Of a stretch of DNA of 27,768 nucleotides, positions 8,833-17,102 are shown piece by piece. The DNA lies in NCBI RefSeq assembly GCF_032586235.1, contig NZ_JAWHTD010000046.1:1-27768 (forward strand). The letters run 5' to 3'. Within the stretch, counting starts at the first letter, position 1; every line of letters starts with the position of its first letter. The stretch is from Aestuariicoccus sp032586235 (GTDB lineage: Bacteria; Pseudomonadota; Alphaproteobacteria; Rhodobacterales; Rhodobacteraceae). The notes under the pieces were generated by a model. It had not been told where the DNA came from and did not search any database. It was given only the letters and a program-made list of their open reading frames with translations. A program made the position numbers and the translations under genes.

Positions 8833-9050
8833 AACCACATCCAGCCAACTGAAATGGCGGCTCGGACGCTCGCACGGCAGGTCGGCCCGGGAAAGAAATA
8901 TGTCGATGGACACGCGCGGCCCGACTTGCCCGACCTTTGATCCAAGCCTGTCCGGCACCTGCGCCTGCGCGAATTTCTTTTGCTTTTGACATACTGTACA
9001 ATAGGGTCGCGGCATTGCCAAAATTCGACCAGCTTTCGTTTTGACATAGG

Positions 9051-9548
9051 ATGGAGATCGTTGTGACCCAGATCATTCAAGTGGCCGCCATTGCGCTGGC
9101 AACTCTCGGGACCGGCGCCGCTACGATGTCGGTGATGAACGAGGACATTCCCGACATGCAGGTGCCCGAGGGCGCATGGACATCCTCCGGGGCGCTGGAT
9201 GGGCGCGCCTTCACGGTCTACGGTACCGACGTCGGCAGCGGAGCGGTCCTCGAGGACGATCTCGTGTTCCGCGACGGCACCTTCCAGTCCGTCGACTGCC
9301 AAAACTACTGCGATTTCGGCTGGTCCGATTATCAGACAAAGGACATCGACGGCGTGATCCATTTCACCGCCACGACCATTTGCCCGGACGCGCCGCATAC
9401 GGTGGTCTTTTACGGGCAGGTCAGCGGCGATACGATCGCCCTCGAAGGGACATGGACCACGCGCAGATGGTACTGGACAAATCAGATCGTCATTGAAGCG
9501 TCGGGAACAGCGACCGATTTCGACGCCGCAACAGAGATAACGGGCTGA
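9051..9548 (+). CDS. Hypothetical exported protein
   Basis: I do not recognise the family. The 165-aa frame has a short hydrophobic N-terminal stretch (about residues 8-26) and then a beta-rich, aromatic domain with three cysteines (two close together in DCQNYCDF, one in TICPDAPH). These could form disulfides in the periplasm. Two starts compete: ATG at 9051 has no ribosome-binding site, while GTG at 9063 (MTQIIQVAAIAL) has GGAG six bases upstream and looks better. The gene ends 9 bp before the following membrane-protein gene, so the two are probably co-transcribed. Confidence 0.55.
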   Translation: MEIVVTQIIQVAAIALATLGTGAATMSVMNEDIPDMQVPEGAWTSSGALDGRAFTVYGTDVGSGAVLEDDLVFRDGTFQSVDCQNYCDFGWSDYQTKDIDGVIHFTATTICPDAPHTVVFYGQVSGDTIALEGTWTTRRWYWTNQIVIEASGTATDFDAATEITG

Positions 9549-9557
9549 TCCTTCGCC

Positions 9558-10214
9558 ATGCGCCCGGCCGACCCTTCGCTGGGCAGTATCGTCCTGCGCG
9601 TCGCGATACTGATCGGGTTTCTGGTGCTGGCCGCTTGGGGCGCACAAATGGTCCGCGACGCGCTGAACCTGCAGATCCGGCCGGACAACGAACAGCAGGT
9701 TCACCGCATGATCATGCTTGGCGCGGCGGCCTATATCGGGTTGCTGGCCCTGCCCTTTGTGCCGGGGGCCGAAATCGGCCTTGCCATGCTTGCGGCCTTC
9801 GGTCCGGCCATCGCGCCCCTGATCTATGTCTGCACCGTGGCGTCCATGATCCTTGCCTACACGGCCGGTCGGTTCCTGCCCATTGACCTCTTGAGTCGGA
9901 TCTTGTCGACCTTGCGAATGCACCGTGCGGCAGACCTCGTCGCCCGGGCTGCGCCCCTGTCAGCCGACGACCGTGTTGCGATGCTGCTGGAGGGACAATC
10001 GGCGCGCGCGCTGCGGCTTGCGATCCGCTATCGCTATGTCGCGTTGGCTCTGGCCGTGAATACACCAGGAAACTCGATCATTGGCGGCGGCGGCGGCATT
10101 ATGCTGTTGGCGGGTCTCAGCGGAATTTTTTCGCCGCTGGCGACCATCGCAACCATCGCGCTCGCCGTCTCTCCGGTGCCGCTGGCGATGCTATTATTCG
10201 GGTTTGAGTTCTGA
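9558..10214 (+). CDS. Multi-pass inner-membrane protein, possibly VTT/TVP38-like
   Basis: The 218-aa product has hydrophobic segments near residues 11-28, 50-66, 72-96, 160-175 and 185-215. The block FVPGAEIGLAMLAAFGP followed by an AYTAGRFLP segment resembles the VTT (DedA/TVP38) family. The NTPGNSIIGGGGGIMLLAG stretch fits the loop and helix near the end of such proteins. The protein is probably in the inner membrane; its substrate is unknown. It follows the hypothetical exported protein by 9 bp. After it come decayed transposase remnants, so the right border of this gene group is an IS junction zone. Confidence 0.55.
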   Translation: MRPADPSLGSIVLRVAILIGFLVLAAWGAQMVRDALNLQIRPDNEQQVHRMIMLGAAAYIGLLALPFVPGAEIGLAMLAAFGPAIAPLIYVCTVASMILAYTAGRFLPIDLLSRILSTLRMHRAADLVARAAPLSADDRVAMLLEGQSARALRLAIRYRYVALALAVNTPGNSIIGGGGGIMLLAGLSGIFSPLATIATIALAVSPVPLAMLLFGFEF

Positions 10215-10384
10215 CACGAGCGGCGTACTGCGCCGGGACCTGGAGTGATGCGGCTAGGTGGGCTTTCTGCGGAGCTCGAATACAGCGCAGCATTTCGCGA
10301 TACGGACATCCATCAACGTCGGGCTGTCGTTGTGCGAGCGCATGGCGGACGCGAGGATAAGCCATGGAAACACCAAATCTTACA

Positions 10385-10543
10385 GCGATGCGCGCCCTTC
10401 GACCGGCGTTGAACGACAGAAGGATACGGCCCTGCTTCCCCGGGTGCAAACAAGGGAAAACAACGTCCGCCACGACAGACGCCGATATCAACGGCGCAAC
10501 CGGATCGAAATCCTGTTCGGCAGGCTCAAGGATTGGCGGCGCG
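10385..10543 (+). pseudogene. IS5-family transposase remnant, frameshifted
   Basis: One frame gives RPALNDRRIRPCFPGCKQGK, and a second frame, shifted near 10455, gives RHDRRRYQRRNRIEILFGRLKDWRRV in two adjoining stretches. Together they match the C-terminal end of IS5-family transposases. The start and both element ends are gone. The stretch from 10215 to about 10384 before it shows nothing I can assign. Confidence 0.75.
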
Positions 10544-11095
10544 TCGGGCGTGGAATTCGTCATGGCCCTCTTCGAGATGGATCGCTTCCTGCCTTAGTGC
10601 GCGCCAAAGCCGTTCGATGAAGATGGTGTCCAAGTATCTGCCACGTCCATCCATCTAGAGGCGCACGCCGACGTCGGTCAGCGTCGTGATCCAGGTCGAT
10701 CCCGTGAACTGGCTGCCTTGATCGATATTCATGATCTCGGGCAGTCCGTGCTTGGCGATCGCCTCATTCAGCGCATCGACACAGAAGTCGGCGTGCATCG
10801 TGTTGCTGAGCCGCCAGCTAAACACCGTGGCAAGGCCCGCTCCATGATCGCCACAAGATACAGGAAGCCGTTCCGCACCGGAACGAAGGTGATGTCAGCG
10901 CACCAGGCCTGATTGGGCCGGTCGATCTGCATTGCCAGCTGATGCTCAATTCGGGATGATCCCGTTTGATCGTGGCGCGCATCTTTTCGGGGCTCACCGC
11001 TTCAGCCCTTCGGTCAAAAATCGTTCTCGACCGCCGCTTGCCACTGTCCTCGGACCAATGGCGGACAAAGGTTCGGGATAGGCCTTAGCTCGCTG
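10544..11095 (-). pseudogene. IS3-family OrfB transposase remnant with internal deletion, frameshift and stop
   Basis: Read on the minus strand, an upstream piece (SRTIFDRRAEAVSPEKM, then KRDHPELSISWQ) leads into RPNQAWCADITFVPVRNGF. The central part of OrfB is missing between them. A frameshift near MERALPR is followed by WRLSNTMHADFCVDALNEA, PEIMNIDQGSQFTG, an in-frame TAG where a serine codon is usual, and then TIFIERLWRALRQEA. The catalytic regions of the IS3 integrase domain are thus recognisable (ADIT, DQGSQF and the E of FIERLWR) but inactivated. It abuts the IS5 remnant at about 10543. Confidence 0.8.
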
Positions 11096-11368
11096 ACCAG
11101 TTTTCTGGGACCACTTTACCCAAGCGGTGCATGAAAGCACGACGGCGGCTTCGGCCTCTCCGCGGTCATCCGATCAAAATGGTCACATGACCGCTCAGGC
11201 CTGCAGGGGCGGCTGCCCATGTCTCGACAACTATGACCGCCGACACTCATGAAGAGGCAGTCCACGCTGAGACGTTTCAAAGCCGAATGGTCAGAGATGT
11301 TGACACACACCTTTACGACCAAGCAGAAATCGGGGGAGATACTTTTTAGGAATAGGGCATCCTGACAG
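11096..11368. other. Non-coding stretch between IS remnant and catabolic block
   Basis: I see no gene here. A TTGACA hexamer lies at 11300-11305, but no convincing -10 follows at 16-18 bp. This stretch should hold the promoter of the gene starting at 11369, whose own ribosome-binding site is weak. Confidence 0.4.
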
Positions 11369-12472
11369 ATGACTTCCTCGGCAGGCCTCGATCAGGACCC
11401 CGCAGCGGGCGCGAGAAACCTCTTGCAGACATGCGCCCAATGTCGAGAAGGGGATCGGCTGCTCATCGCATATGAACCCGAACTCCACGGCTATTTCGAT
11501 GCGGACGTTCTGCTCAGTGTCGAAACAGAGGCAAGGTCGCTCGGTTTGCATGTCACGTTGGCGGACGTCGGTTTTGAGCCGACACGCGGCCATCTGCCGG
11601 CAGACCTGATCTCGGTTATCGCAGAGCATGACGTTGTCCTGTTCCTCTCTCGGCTCGGCGATCAATTGAGGTTTTCAGAGCTGCCGGACGGACCGAGATT
11701 CGTCGTCTGCTTCGCGTCGAACAGCCACCTTCTTGGGTCTTCCTTCGGTCGTGCCGATTACGAGGCCCTTTGCCGGGTCAAGTACGCCATCGACGATGCG
11801 ATCGCGGCAACGCGCCGGATCGTCGTGACCTGTTCGAACGGCACCGAGGTGACGGGACAACTGCCGCCCGCCGATGCGTCGCCACGGGACACAAGCGTCC
11901 AAAGATTTCCGATGTCGGTCTTTTCCCCGGTTCCCGCCGATCTGTTTTCCGGCCGCGTCGCGCTTGGCGGGTTCCTCACGGGGACGGGGTCGCAATACTA
12001 CGAGGACTATTCGATAGAATTCGAAGGCCGGGTCTGGGCCTTGTTGGATAGCGGAAGGCTCATCGGTTTCGAAGGTTCAGGCGCCGACGTCGCAAAGGCC
12101 AACGCGCATTACGATCGCGTCGCGGCGCAGTTCGATCTGGATCGGGGCTTTGTTCATTCATGGCATGCAGGCATCCATCCCGGATGCGGTTTTCCCTGGG
12201 CTCTTCGCGAGAACTTCGAAAGATGGGGCGGTGCGGCTTTCGGCAACCCGAGGGTTCTGCACTTCCACACCTGCGGCGCGTATCCCCCAGGCGAGATATC
12301 CTGGAATGTCTTCGACCCGACAATTGAATTGGACGGGGTGCGCGTTTGGGAACACGGGCGTCTTTATCCCGAGCGGTTTGCGGGCGGCGCAGAAATTCTG
12401 AATGGATATCCCGACCTGAAACGGCTTTTCGCAGACCCTGACAGAGAGATCGGGTTGGGCGACGTGGCCTAG
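11369..12472 (+). CDS. M29 aminopeptidase/NicX-like protein
   Basis: This 367-aa protein has no signal peptide and is probably cytoplasmic. The N-terminal half looks like a Rossmann-type domain (GDRLLIAYEPELHGYF, then ...DVVLFLSRLGDQ). The C-terminal half has an order of elements like the M29 aminopeptidases and 2,5-dihydroxypyridine dioxygenase (NicX): a beta-rich region (IEFEGRVWALLDSGRLIGF), a histidine-rich loop HSWHAGIHPGCGFP, an FGNPRVLHFHTCG strand and a closing DPTIELDGVRVW strand. The metal ligands of the known enzymes are not clearly conserved in place, so the activity is uncertain. It converges with the creatininase-family gene, 6 bp apart, and probably works on the same substrate pathway. 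The superfamily is moderately supported; the reaction is unknown. Confidence 0.5.
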   Translation: MTSSAGLDQDPAAGARNLLQTCAQCREGDRLLIAYEPELHGYFDADVLLSVETEARSLGLHVTLADVGFEPTRGHLPADLISVIAEHDVVLFLSRLGDQLRFSELPDGPRFVVCFASNSHLLGSSFGRADYEALCRVKYAIDDAIAATRRIVVTCSNGTEVTGQLPPADASPRDTSVQRFPMSVFSPVPADLFSGRVALGGFLTGTGSQYYEDYSIEFEGRVWALLDSGRLIGFEGSGADVAKANAHYDRVAAQFDLDRGFVHSWHAGIHPGCGFPWALRENFERWGGAAFGNPRVLHFHTCGAYPPGEISWNVFDPTIELDGVRVWEHGRLYPERFAGGAEILNGYPDLKRLFADPDREIGLGDVA

Positions 12473-12478
12473 TAGAAA

Positions 12479-13231
12479 CTAGCTTGGGGCCGAGGTTCGC
12501 CGCGCGGAAAAGGCCGTGAAGCTCTGCGCAAGGGCCTGTGCCGCGACATCGAGTATCCGGCCGCCTTTCTCGGGCGATGCCAGAGCGGAATGCGAGCCCA
12601 CACGTCCATCGGGAAACAAGGCGCGATGCTCGTCAGGCGGGCCGTGTCGGTCGCCCGCGTGCGCCCGAATGTAGTCGGCCGATAGCCGCTCTGGTGGCTC
12701 TACCGCATCCGGGTGAACCCTTTGACCATAAAGGGCCTGGGTGATTGCAACCTCGGACGGGGTGGCATGCATCCCTTCCCACGCACCGAACATTTCTTCC
12801 CTGAGGGCCGCCACGGATCGGGGTTCCCACCAGCTTTGAATGTGGATCGCCCCCGGGGCAAAGCGGCCGGCGACCTGATGTGCGGGGTCCAGGTTCGCAC
12901 CGTGTCCATTGACAATGAAGACACCTTGGAACCCCTGATCCAGCAGACCTTTGCAGACCTGCCCGAGCAGATTGGCGAACAATTCACGACTGACCGATAC
13001 CGTCCCGGGAAAAGCGGTGTTGAAGGGGGCGGGTGTGTAGGCAATCGGCGGGGCCACGATGCCGTTGCAGAGCCTTGCAGCGGCAAGAGCGACATTATCG
13101 GCGCAGAGGGTGTCGGTGCCGATCAGACCGATGGGCCCGTGCTGCTCGGTCGAGCCGGTCGGCAACATCACGCAGGCACGCTCTCTTATGCGCTCTTCGA
13201 CCTCGGGCCATGTCATCAAGCTAAGCTGCAT
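12479..13231 (-). CDS. Creatininase-family amidohydrolase
   Basis: The 250-aa length is normal for the family, which hydrolyses cyclic or linear amide bonds with two metal ions. Visible motifs are GSTEQHG with E29 and H31, GTD with D40, the VNGHGAN loop with H110, and a GMHATPSE segment with H155 and E160. These keep the spacing of creatininase metal ligands. The usual second histidine after EQHGP is replaced by isoleucine, and NGHxE is NGHGA, so the substrate probably differs from creatinine. The start has little ribosome-binding sequence, and a strong terminator sits 11 bp upstream. Expression after the binding-protein gene may therefore be low or need readthrough. An ATG at 13216 is an alternative start. 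Confidence 0.85.
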   Translation of the reverse strand: MQLSLMTWPEVEERIRERACVMLPTGSTEQHGPIGLIGTDTLCADNVALAAARLCNGIVAPPIAYTPAPFNTAFPGTVSVSRELFANLLGQVCKGLLDQGFQGVFIVNGHGANLDPAHQVAGRFAPGAIHIQSWWEPRSVAALREEMFGAWEGMHATPSEVAITQALYGQRVHPDAVEPPERLSADYIRAHAGDRHGPPDEHRALFPDGRVGSHSALASPEKGGRILDVAAQALAQSFTAFSARRTSAPS

Positions 13232-13242
13232 GATCGCGCATC

Positions 13243-13272
13243 CAAAATAAAACGGGTCCCCGAAGGGACCCG
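13243..13272 (-). terminator. Rho-independent terminator after the ABC binding-protein gene
   Basis: A perfect 8-bp stem CGGGTCCC/GGGACCCG (13253-13260 with 13265-13272) closes a UUCG tetraloop when read on the minus strand. It is followed by TTTTATTTT (13244-13252). It lies 16 bp after the stop of the binding-protein gene and directly before the creatininase gene. Confidence 0.9.
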
Positions 13273-13288
13273 CTTTGCGTCAGGCCGC

Positions 13289-14059
13289 CTAGAGACCCCA
13301 TTTGGCCTTGTTGGCTTCGAAGAAGCCTTTGGCCTTCTTCAGTTTCACCCAGTTGTTCACGTAGTTGATCCAAACCTGATCATCCTGCGGCAGCAGCATT
13401 GCGATCGGGGATGGTGCGCGCGGCTCCGTCTCCGGCACACGAACCACACCGAACTTCTCTATCAGGGTCGATCCTTCGATGTTCGATGTGATGAACACGT
13501 CGGCGCGGCCTGCCAAGACTTCCTGAAAACCGCGTGCGGGGGCTTCGACCACCATGATATCGGCCTCTGGGAACCATTCACGCACCAGCGCCTCGAAGGT
13601 CGTTCCCAGCGTTGTCGCGACTTTTACGCCAGGCTTGTTGATCGAGTCGTAGCCCGAAAAGTTCGCGGCCTTTTCGGGCATCGTGAACGGGAAGATCTCG
13701 ACGGCGATATAGCTCTCGGAAAAACCGGCGGCCTTCATCCGCGGCGGAGAAATCGAGGCCGAGCCGGTAATGTGGTACTGTCTGGCGACGACGCCGTTCA
13801 CGAGAGTCTTCCAGTCAGTCGGGACGAACTCGATCTCGACGCCAAGGTCGGTCGCGAGCTCGTTCATGATGTCGATGTCGAACCCTTTGTAGCTGTTCGT
13901 CGCGGGATCGCGCACCGTCATCGGGTTCCAGTCGCCCGTTGTCCCCACCTTCAGGACGCCGGTGTTCAGGATCTCGTTCAGTGCGGACTGGGCACTGGCG
14001 GCGCCGGCCAAACTCAAGCCTACAGCGGCAACAGCCACCGCTTTAAGCAATCTTCTCAT
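13289..14059 (-). CDS. ABC transporter substrate-binding protein, family 3 (polar amino-acid type)
   Basis: The ATG at 14059 is chosen because it begins a clear Sec signal peptide (MRRLLKAVAVAAVGLSLAG, cleavage after ASA) and is preceded by GGGAGT at good spacing. The open frame extends further upstream, but that part is not protein-like. The product has 256 aa. The mature part shows the type II periplasmic-binding fold of family 3: LKVGTTGDWNPMT near the start, YKGFDIDIMNELA, the ligand-contact region SASISPPRMKAAGFSESY, and VATTLGTTFE. Such proteins capture amino acids or related small polar compounds and deliver them to an ABC permease. The ATPase and permease lie divergently on the other side of a 121-bp gap. 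Confidence 0.92.
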   Translation of the reverse strand: MRRLLKAVAVAAVGLSLAGAASAQSALNEILNTGVLKVGTTGDWNPMTVRDPATNSYKGFDIDIMNELATDLGVEIEFVPTDWKTLVNGVVARQYHITGSASISPPRMKAAGFSESYIAVEIFPFTMPEKAANFSGYDSINKPGVKVATTLGTTFEALVREWFPEADIMVVEAPARGFQEVLAGRADVFITSNIEGSTLIEKFGVVRVPETEPRAPSPIAMLLPQDDQVWINYVNNWVKLKKAKGFFEANKAKWGL

Positions 14060-14113
14060 TGTTGGTACTCCCGTTGGTGTGACGTGTTTGTTGATCTTGC
14101 GGGCCATAGTTGC

Positions 14114-14134
14114 TTGATCCGCTTCAGAAATCAA
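14114..14134. promoter_or_regulatory. Small dyad in the divergent promoter region
   Basis: TTGAT (14114-14118) and ATCAA (14130-14134) form a dyad between the binding-protein gene and the divergent ATPase gene. Loose -35/-10-like elements overlap it on both strands (on minus, TTGATT-17-AACTAT). It could be an operator or promoter core; support is weak. Confidence 0.25.
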
Positions 14135-14180
14135 ATATGGTCGCAGGCTACGCGCGCGCGTCTTTGGGAAAACGGGGAAA

Positions 14181-14924
14181 ATGATGACCGGTGCAGCAAT
14201 AGAGTTGGTTGCTGTGAACAAATGGTTCGGTGATTTCCACGTTCTGAAAGATATCAATCTGAAAGTTGCGCCCGGCGAGAAGGTTGTGGTCTGCGGCCCG
14301 TCCGGTTCGGGCAAGTCGACTGTGGTGCGTTGCATCAACAAGCTGGAAGAGCATCAAAGCGGCACCATCCGCCTTTATGGCTCTGAGCTGACGAATGAAC
14401 CCAAATCCATTGCCTCGATCCAGGGCGAGGTCGGGATGGTCTTCCAGCAGTTCAACCTGTTTCCGCACCTGAGCGTTCTCGACAATCTGATGCTTGGCCC
14501 GATGAAGGCGCGCGGTCTGAGCCGCACCGAAGCCGAGCAGCGCGCGCGCCATTATCTGTCGCGTGTGCGCATTCCCGATCAGGCTGAAAAGATGCCACAG
14601 CAGCTATCCGGCGGGCAACAGCAACGGGTGGCGATTGCCAGGTCGCTTTGCATGGAGCCCAAGGTGATGTTGTTCGACGAACCGACGTCCGCGCTTGACC
14701 CGGAAATGATTTCCGAGGTTCTCGACGTTATGGTCGAGCTGGCCCTGGACGGTATGACCATGATCGTCGTGACCCACGAAATGGGATTTGCACGCAAGGT
14801 GGCCGATCAGATGGTCTTCATGGATCAGGGCGAAATCGTCGAACGAGGCAGCCCAAGCACGTTTTTTGAAAGCCCGCAAACGCAGAGATGTCAAAAATTT
14901 CTCAGCCAAATTCTGCATTACTGA
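14181..14924 (+). CDS. Polar amino-acid ABC transporter ATP-binding protein
   Basis: The 247-aa product has the standard length and motifs of GlnQ-type ATPases: Walker A GPSGSGKST (39-47), Q-loop FQQFNLFPH (87-95), signature LSGGQQQR (141-148), Walker B VMLFDEP (161-167) and switch histidine in VTHEMGF (197-203). It powers uptake of the ligand bound by the divergently encoded binding protein. The start ATGATG is preceded by GGGG. Its stop is 9 bp before the permease start, and GAGGGG at the junction serves as the permease ribosome-binding site, so the two are coupled. Confidence 0.95.
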   Translation: MMTGAAIELVAVNKWFGDFHVLKDINLKVAPGEKVVVCGPSGSGKSTVVRCINKLEEHQSGTIRLYGSELTNEPKSIASIQGEVGMVFQQFNLFPHLSVLDNLMLGPMKARGLSRTEAEQRARHYLSRVRIPDQAEKMPQQLSGGQQQRVAIARSLCMEPKVMLFDEPTSALDPEMISEVLDVMVELALDGMTMIVVTHEMGFARKVADQMVFMDQGEIVERGSPSTFFESPQTQRCQKFLSQILHY

Positions 14925-14933
14925 GGGGTTAAC

Positions 14934-15695
14934 GTGCGTCGCCTGATCCTCTTCGCTTCTTTGCTCGCTCTGCTGGCAGGGTGTAGCCAGTCAGGGAACT
15001 GGGGCTGGTACGTGATCGATCCGCGCACCCCTGGGGGCTGGACCAACATTCGTTTCCTGGTTTCGGGTATGGGTGCGACCATACTGATCTCGGTTATTGC
15101 CGCAGCAATATCGATCGTGCTTGGCTTGCTCGTTGCGCTTCCCGGCCAATCCCGCAAGCGCTGGCTGCGCCTGATCAACCGCGTCTATGTAGAGTTCGTC
15201 AGATCCATCCCGCTGCTTCCAATGCTGTTTTGGGTATTCTACGGGCTTCCCATTGTCTTTCGCTCAATGGGGTTGAACATTCCCATCGACCCGTTCTGGG
15301 GCGCCGTCATCACACTCGCCATATCCGACAGCGCGTTTACCGCCGAAATTTATCGCTCTGGCATTCAGTCCATCGCGCGCGGTCAAAGCGAAGCGGCCCA
15401 GACCATCGGTCTCAATTACGTGCAGACGATGCGCTATGTGATCTTGCCACAAGCCATACGGCGCATTCTGCCGCCGCTGGCCAATCAATTCATCTACATC
15501 GTGAAGATGAGTGCCTTTGCCTCGGTCATCGGTATGCAGGAACTGACACGTCGCGCAAACGAACTTGTCGTCACGGAATACCGCCCGCTTGAGATCTACA
15601 CCCTGTTAATCGTCGAGTACCTTATCCTCGTTCTGATCATCAGCGCCGGCGTCCGCTGGCTGGAACGCAAGATGGGGTCGGATGAACGCATCTAG
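14934..15695 (+). CDS. Polar amino-acid ABC transporter permease with lipobox-like N-terminus
   Basis: The 253-aa product is a HisM/GlnP-type permease. After an N-terminal extension come the membrane segments (about 43-69, 92-110, 122-137, 185-205, 222-243). The ATPase-contact EAA loop runs from about residue 153 (EAAQTIGL) to LPQA at 171-174. It starts with GTG and a GAGGGG ribosome-binding site. Unusually, residues 1-17 look like a lipoprotein signal (MRRLILFASLLALLAGC) ending in a lipobox LAGC. Only one permease gene is present, so it may act as a homodimer. An ATG at 15682 inside its end and the one at 15706 are possible starts for the next gene. Confidence 0.92.
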   Translation: MRRLILFASLLALLAGCSQSGNWGWYVIDPRTPGGWTNIRFLVSGMGATILISVIAAAISIVLGLLVALPGQSRKRWLRLINRVYVEFVRSIPLLPMLFWVFYGLPIVFRSMGLNIPIDPFWGAVITLAISDSAFTAEIYRSGIQSIARGQSEAAQTIGLNYVQTMRYVILPQAIRRILPPLANQFIYIVKMSAFASVIGMQELTRRANELVVTEYRPLEIYTLLIVEYLILVLIISAGVRWLERKMGSDERI

Positions 15696-15705
15696 TGGAG
15701 GAGCC

Positions 15706-16056
15706 ATGGACTGGCAGGCCTTTATGTCCGACACCGAGGACAATATCGCAAAGCTCAGCAAAGAAATTCCCGAGACCGTCAAAGGCTTTGGCGTAATGGG
15801 CAAAGCCGCCAAGACAAATGGCGCGCTTGGCGAAAAGACGAAAGAGTTCATGGCTTTGGGCATCGCCATTGCCACAAGGTGCGACAGTTGCATCGGTTTT
15901 CACGTCCGCTCTCTGGTGCGTTTGAAGGCGACAAGGGAAGAGTTCTGCGAAGCACTGGCGATGGCCACCTATATGGGAGGCGGCCCTTCTTTTGCCTTTA
16001 GCGCCAAGGCGTTGGAGGCTTTCGATCACTATAGCGCACAAAGCGGCGCGACATGA
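15706..16056 (+). CDS. AhpD-like carboxymuconolactone decarboxylase-family protein
   Basis: The 116-aa product has the CMD/AhpD fold core. The redox motif is CDSCxxxH (C59, C62, H66), within EFMALGIAIATRCDSCIGFHVRSL, followed by the helix REEFCEALAMATYMGGGP. Family members act as thiol peroxidase partners or ring-lactone decarboxylases. The start MDW at 15706 is preferred because homologues begin this way and GGAGG precedes it. The ATG at 15682 overlaps the permease end and would add eight residues. The stop overlaps the next gene's ATG (ATGA at 16053), showing translational coupling to the Rieske oxygenase. Confidence 0.88.
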   Translation: MDWQAFMSDTEDNIAKLSKEIPETVKGFGVMGKAAKTNGALGEKTKEFMALGIAIATRCDSCIGFHVRSLVRLKATREEFCEALAMATYMGGGPSFAFSAKALEAFDHYSAQSGAT

Positions 16057-17102
16057 GGCCGGACCTTGCGGGCACCAACGGCTTTATCCGCGACAGCTGG
16101 TATGTGGCGGGTCGGTCGGACGACTTTGGCCGCGCCTTGACGCCTTTGCGTATGCTGGATGATGACATCGTGATCTTTCGCGACACCCAAGGCAAACCCG
16201 CCGCCCTGGAGGACGCCTGTCCGCACAGGAAACTGCCGCTCTCGCGCGGAACGCTGGAAGGCGATCACGTGGTCTGCGGGTACCACGGGCTGACATTCGA
16301 TTGCGCCGGGGACTGCGTCGTCGCCCCGACCCAGTTGGAAAACCCGCCCCGCCGCGCGGCCGTCCGCTCTTACCCGGCGGTTGATCGCTGGGGTTTCCTC
16401 TGGCTCTGGATGGGCGCGGCGGAACACGCAGATCCGGCCCAGATCATCGATATTCCCAACTATGACAATCCTGACTGGGGCATCACCCCACGAGGCGCAA
16501 TGTCGATGGCGTGTCACTATCTATTCATCATCGACAACCTTCTGGATCCCAGCCACGTCGCCTGGGTGCATCTGACCTCCTTTGCCGGCGCCGGTACGGA
16601 CAACCGTCCTCTGGACATAGAAGAGACCGATGATGGCGTAATCGTCTCGCGCTGGATACACAGCGAACCGCCGCCACCCTATTACAAGGACATGCTGCCT
16701 TTCGGACCGACCTGCGACAGGAAACAGCATTACGAGTGCCGTCTGCCATCCACGGCGGTCAACATGTCCGTCTACACGCCCGACGGCCAAGGGGGCGCCG
16801 GCCGACCGATGTCCCCAAACGCGTTTATCAACATTTCATACAACTTCATCACACCGATAGACGCTGAAACCTCGCGGTATTTCTGGTTCCAGCACCGCAA
16901 TATGCATGCCCAGGATACCGCCTTGTCCGAACGGATGTTCGAAGGCGCCAAGATGGCCTTCAAAGAAGATCAAGACGTGCTCGAATTCGTTCAGAAGGGG
17001 ATGGCGAAGCGCAAAAGCGGCTATCTGAACCTGGCGCTTGACGCCGGCGCCATGCGGTTTCGCACACGGGTCGCAAAGGCCATTGAAGGAGAGCAGCCAT
17101 GA
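16053..17102 (+). CDS. Rieske non-heme iron oxygenase, alpha subunit (vanillate demethylase-like)
   Basis: The 349-aa product has an N-terminal Rieske [2Fe-2S] domain (CPHR with C56 and H58; CGYHG with C75 and H78). A C-terminal catalytic domain follows with the mononuclear iron motif DNLLDPSHVAWVH. H168 and H173 are the likely ligands, and a C-terminal aspartate in the EDQDVLEF region is the likely third. Length and organisation fit the VanA-type O-demethylase/monooxygenase group, which hydroxylates or demethylates aromatic or heterocyclic compounds. These enzymes need a reductase and often a ferredoxin, and none is encoded nearby. The gene is coupled by 4-bp overlaps on both sides. The enzyme class is firm; the substrate is unknown. 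Confidence 0.93.
   Translation: MRPDLAGTNGFIRDSWYVAGRSDDFGRALTPLRMLDDDIVIFRDTQGKPAALEDACPHRKLPLSRGTLEGDHVVCGYHGLTFDCAGDCVVAPTQLENPPRRAAVRSYPAVDRWGFLWLWMGAAEHADPAQIIDIPNYDNPDWGITPRGAMSMACHYLFIIDNLLDPSHVAWVHLTSFAGAGTDNRPLDIEETDDGVIVSRWIHSEPPPPYYKDMLPFGPTCDRKQHYECRLPSTAVNMSVYTPDGQGGAGRPMSPNAFINISYNFITPIDAETSRYFWFQHRNMHAQDTALSERMFEGAKMAFKEDQDVLEFVQKGMAKRKSGYLNLALDAGAMRFRTRVAKAIEGEQP

Noticed and set aside
12713..14233. 506-codon open frame on + opposite the creatininase and binding-protein genes
   Set aside because: It crosses two solid minus-strand genes and a terminator, and it has no domain signal.
13289..14341. 350-codon version of the binding protein starting at 14341
   Set aside because: The first 94 codons overlap the divergent ATPase gene. 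A proper signal peptide and ribosome-binding site place the start at 14059.
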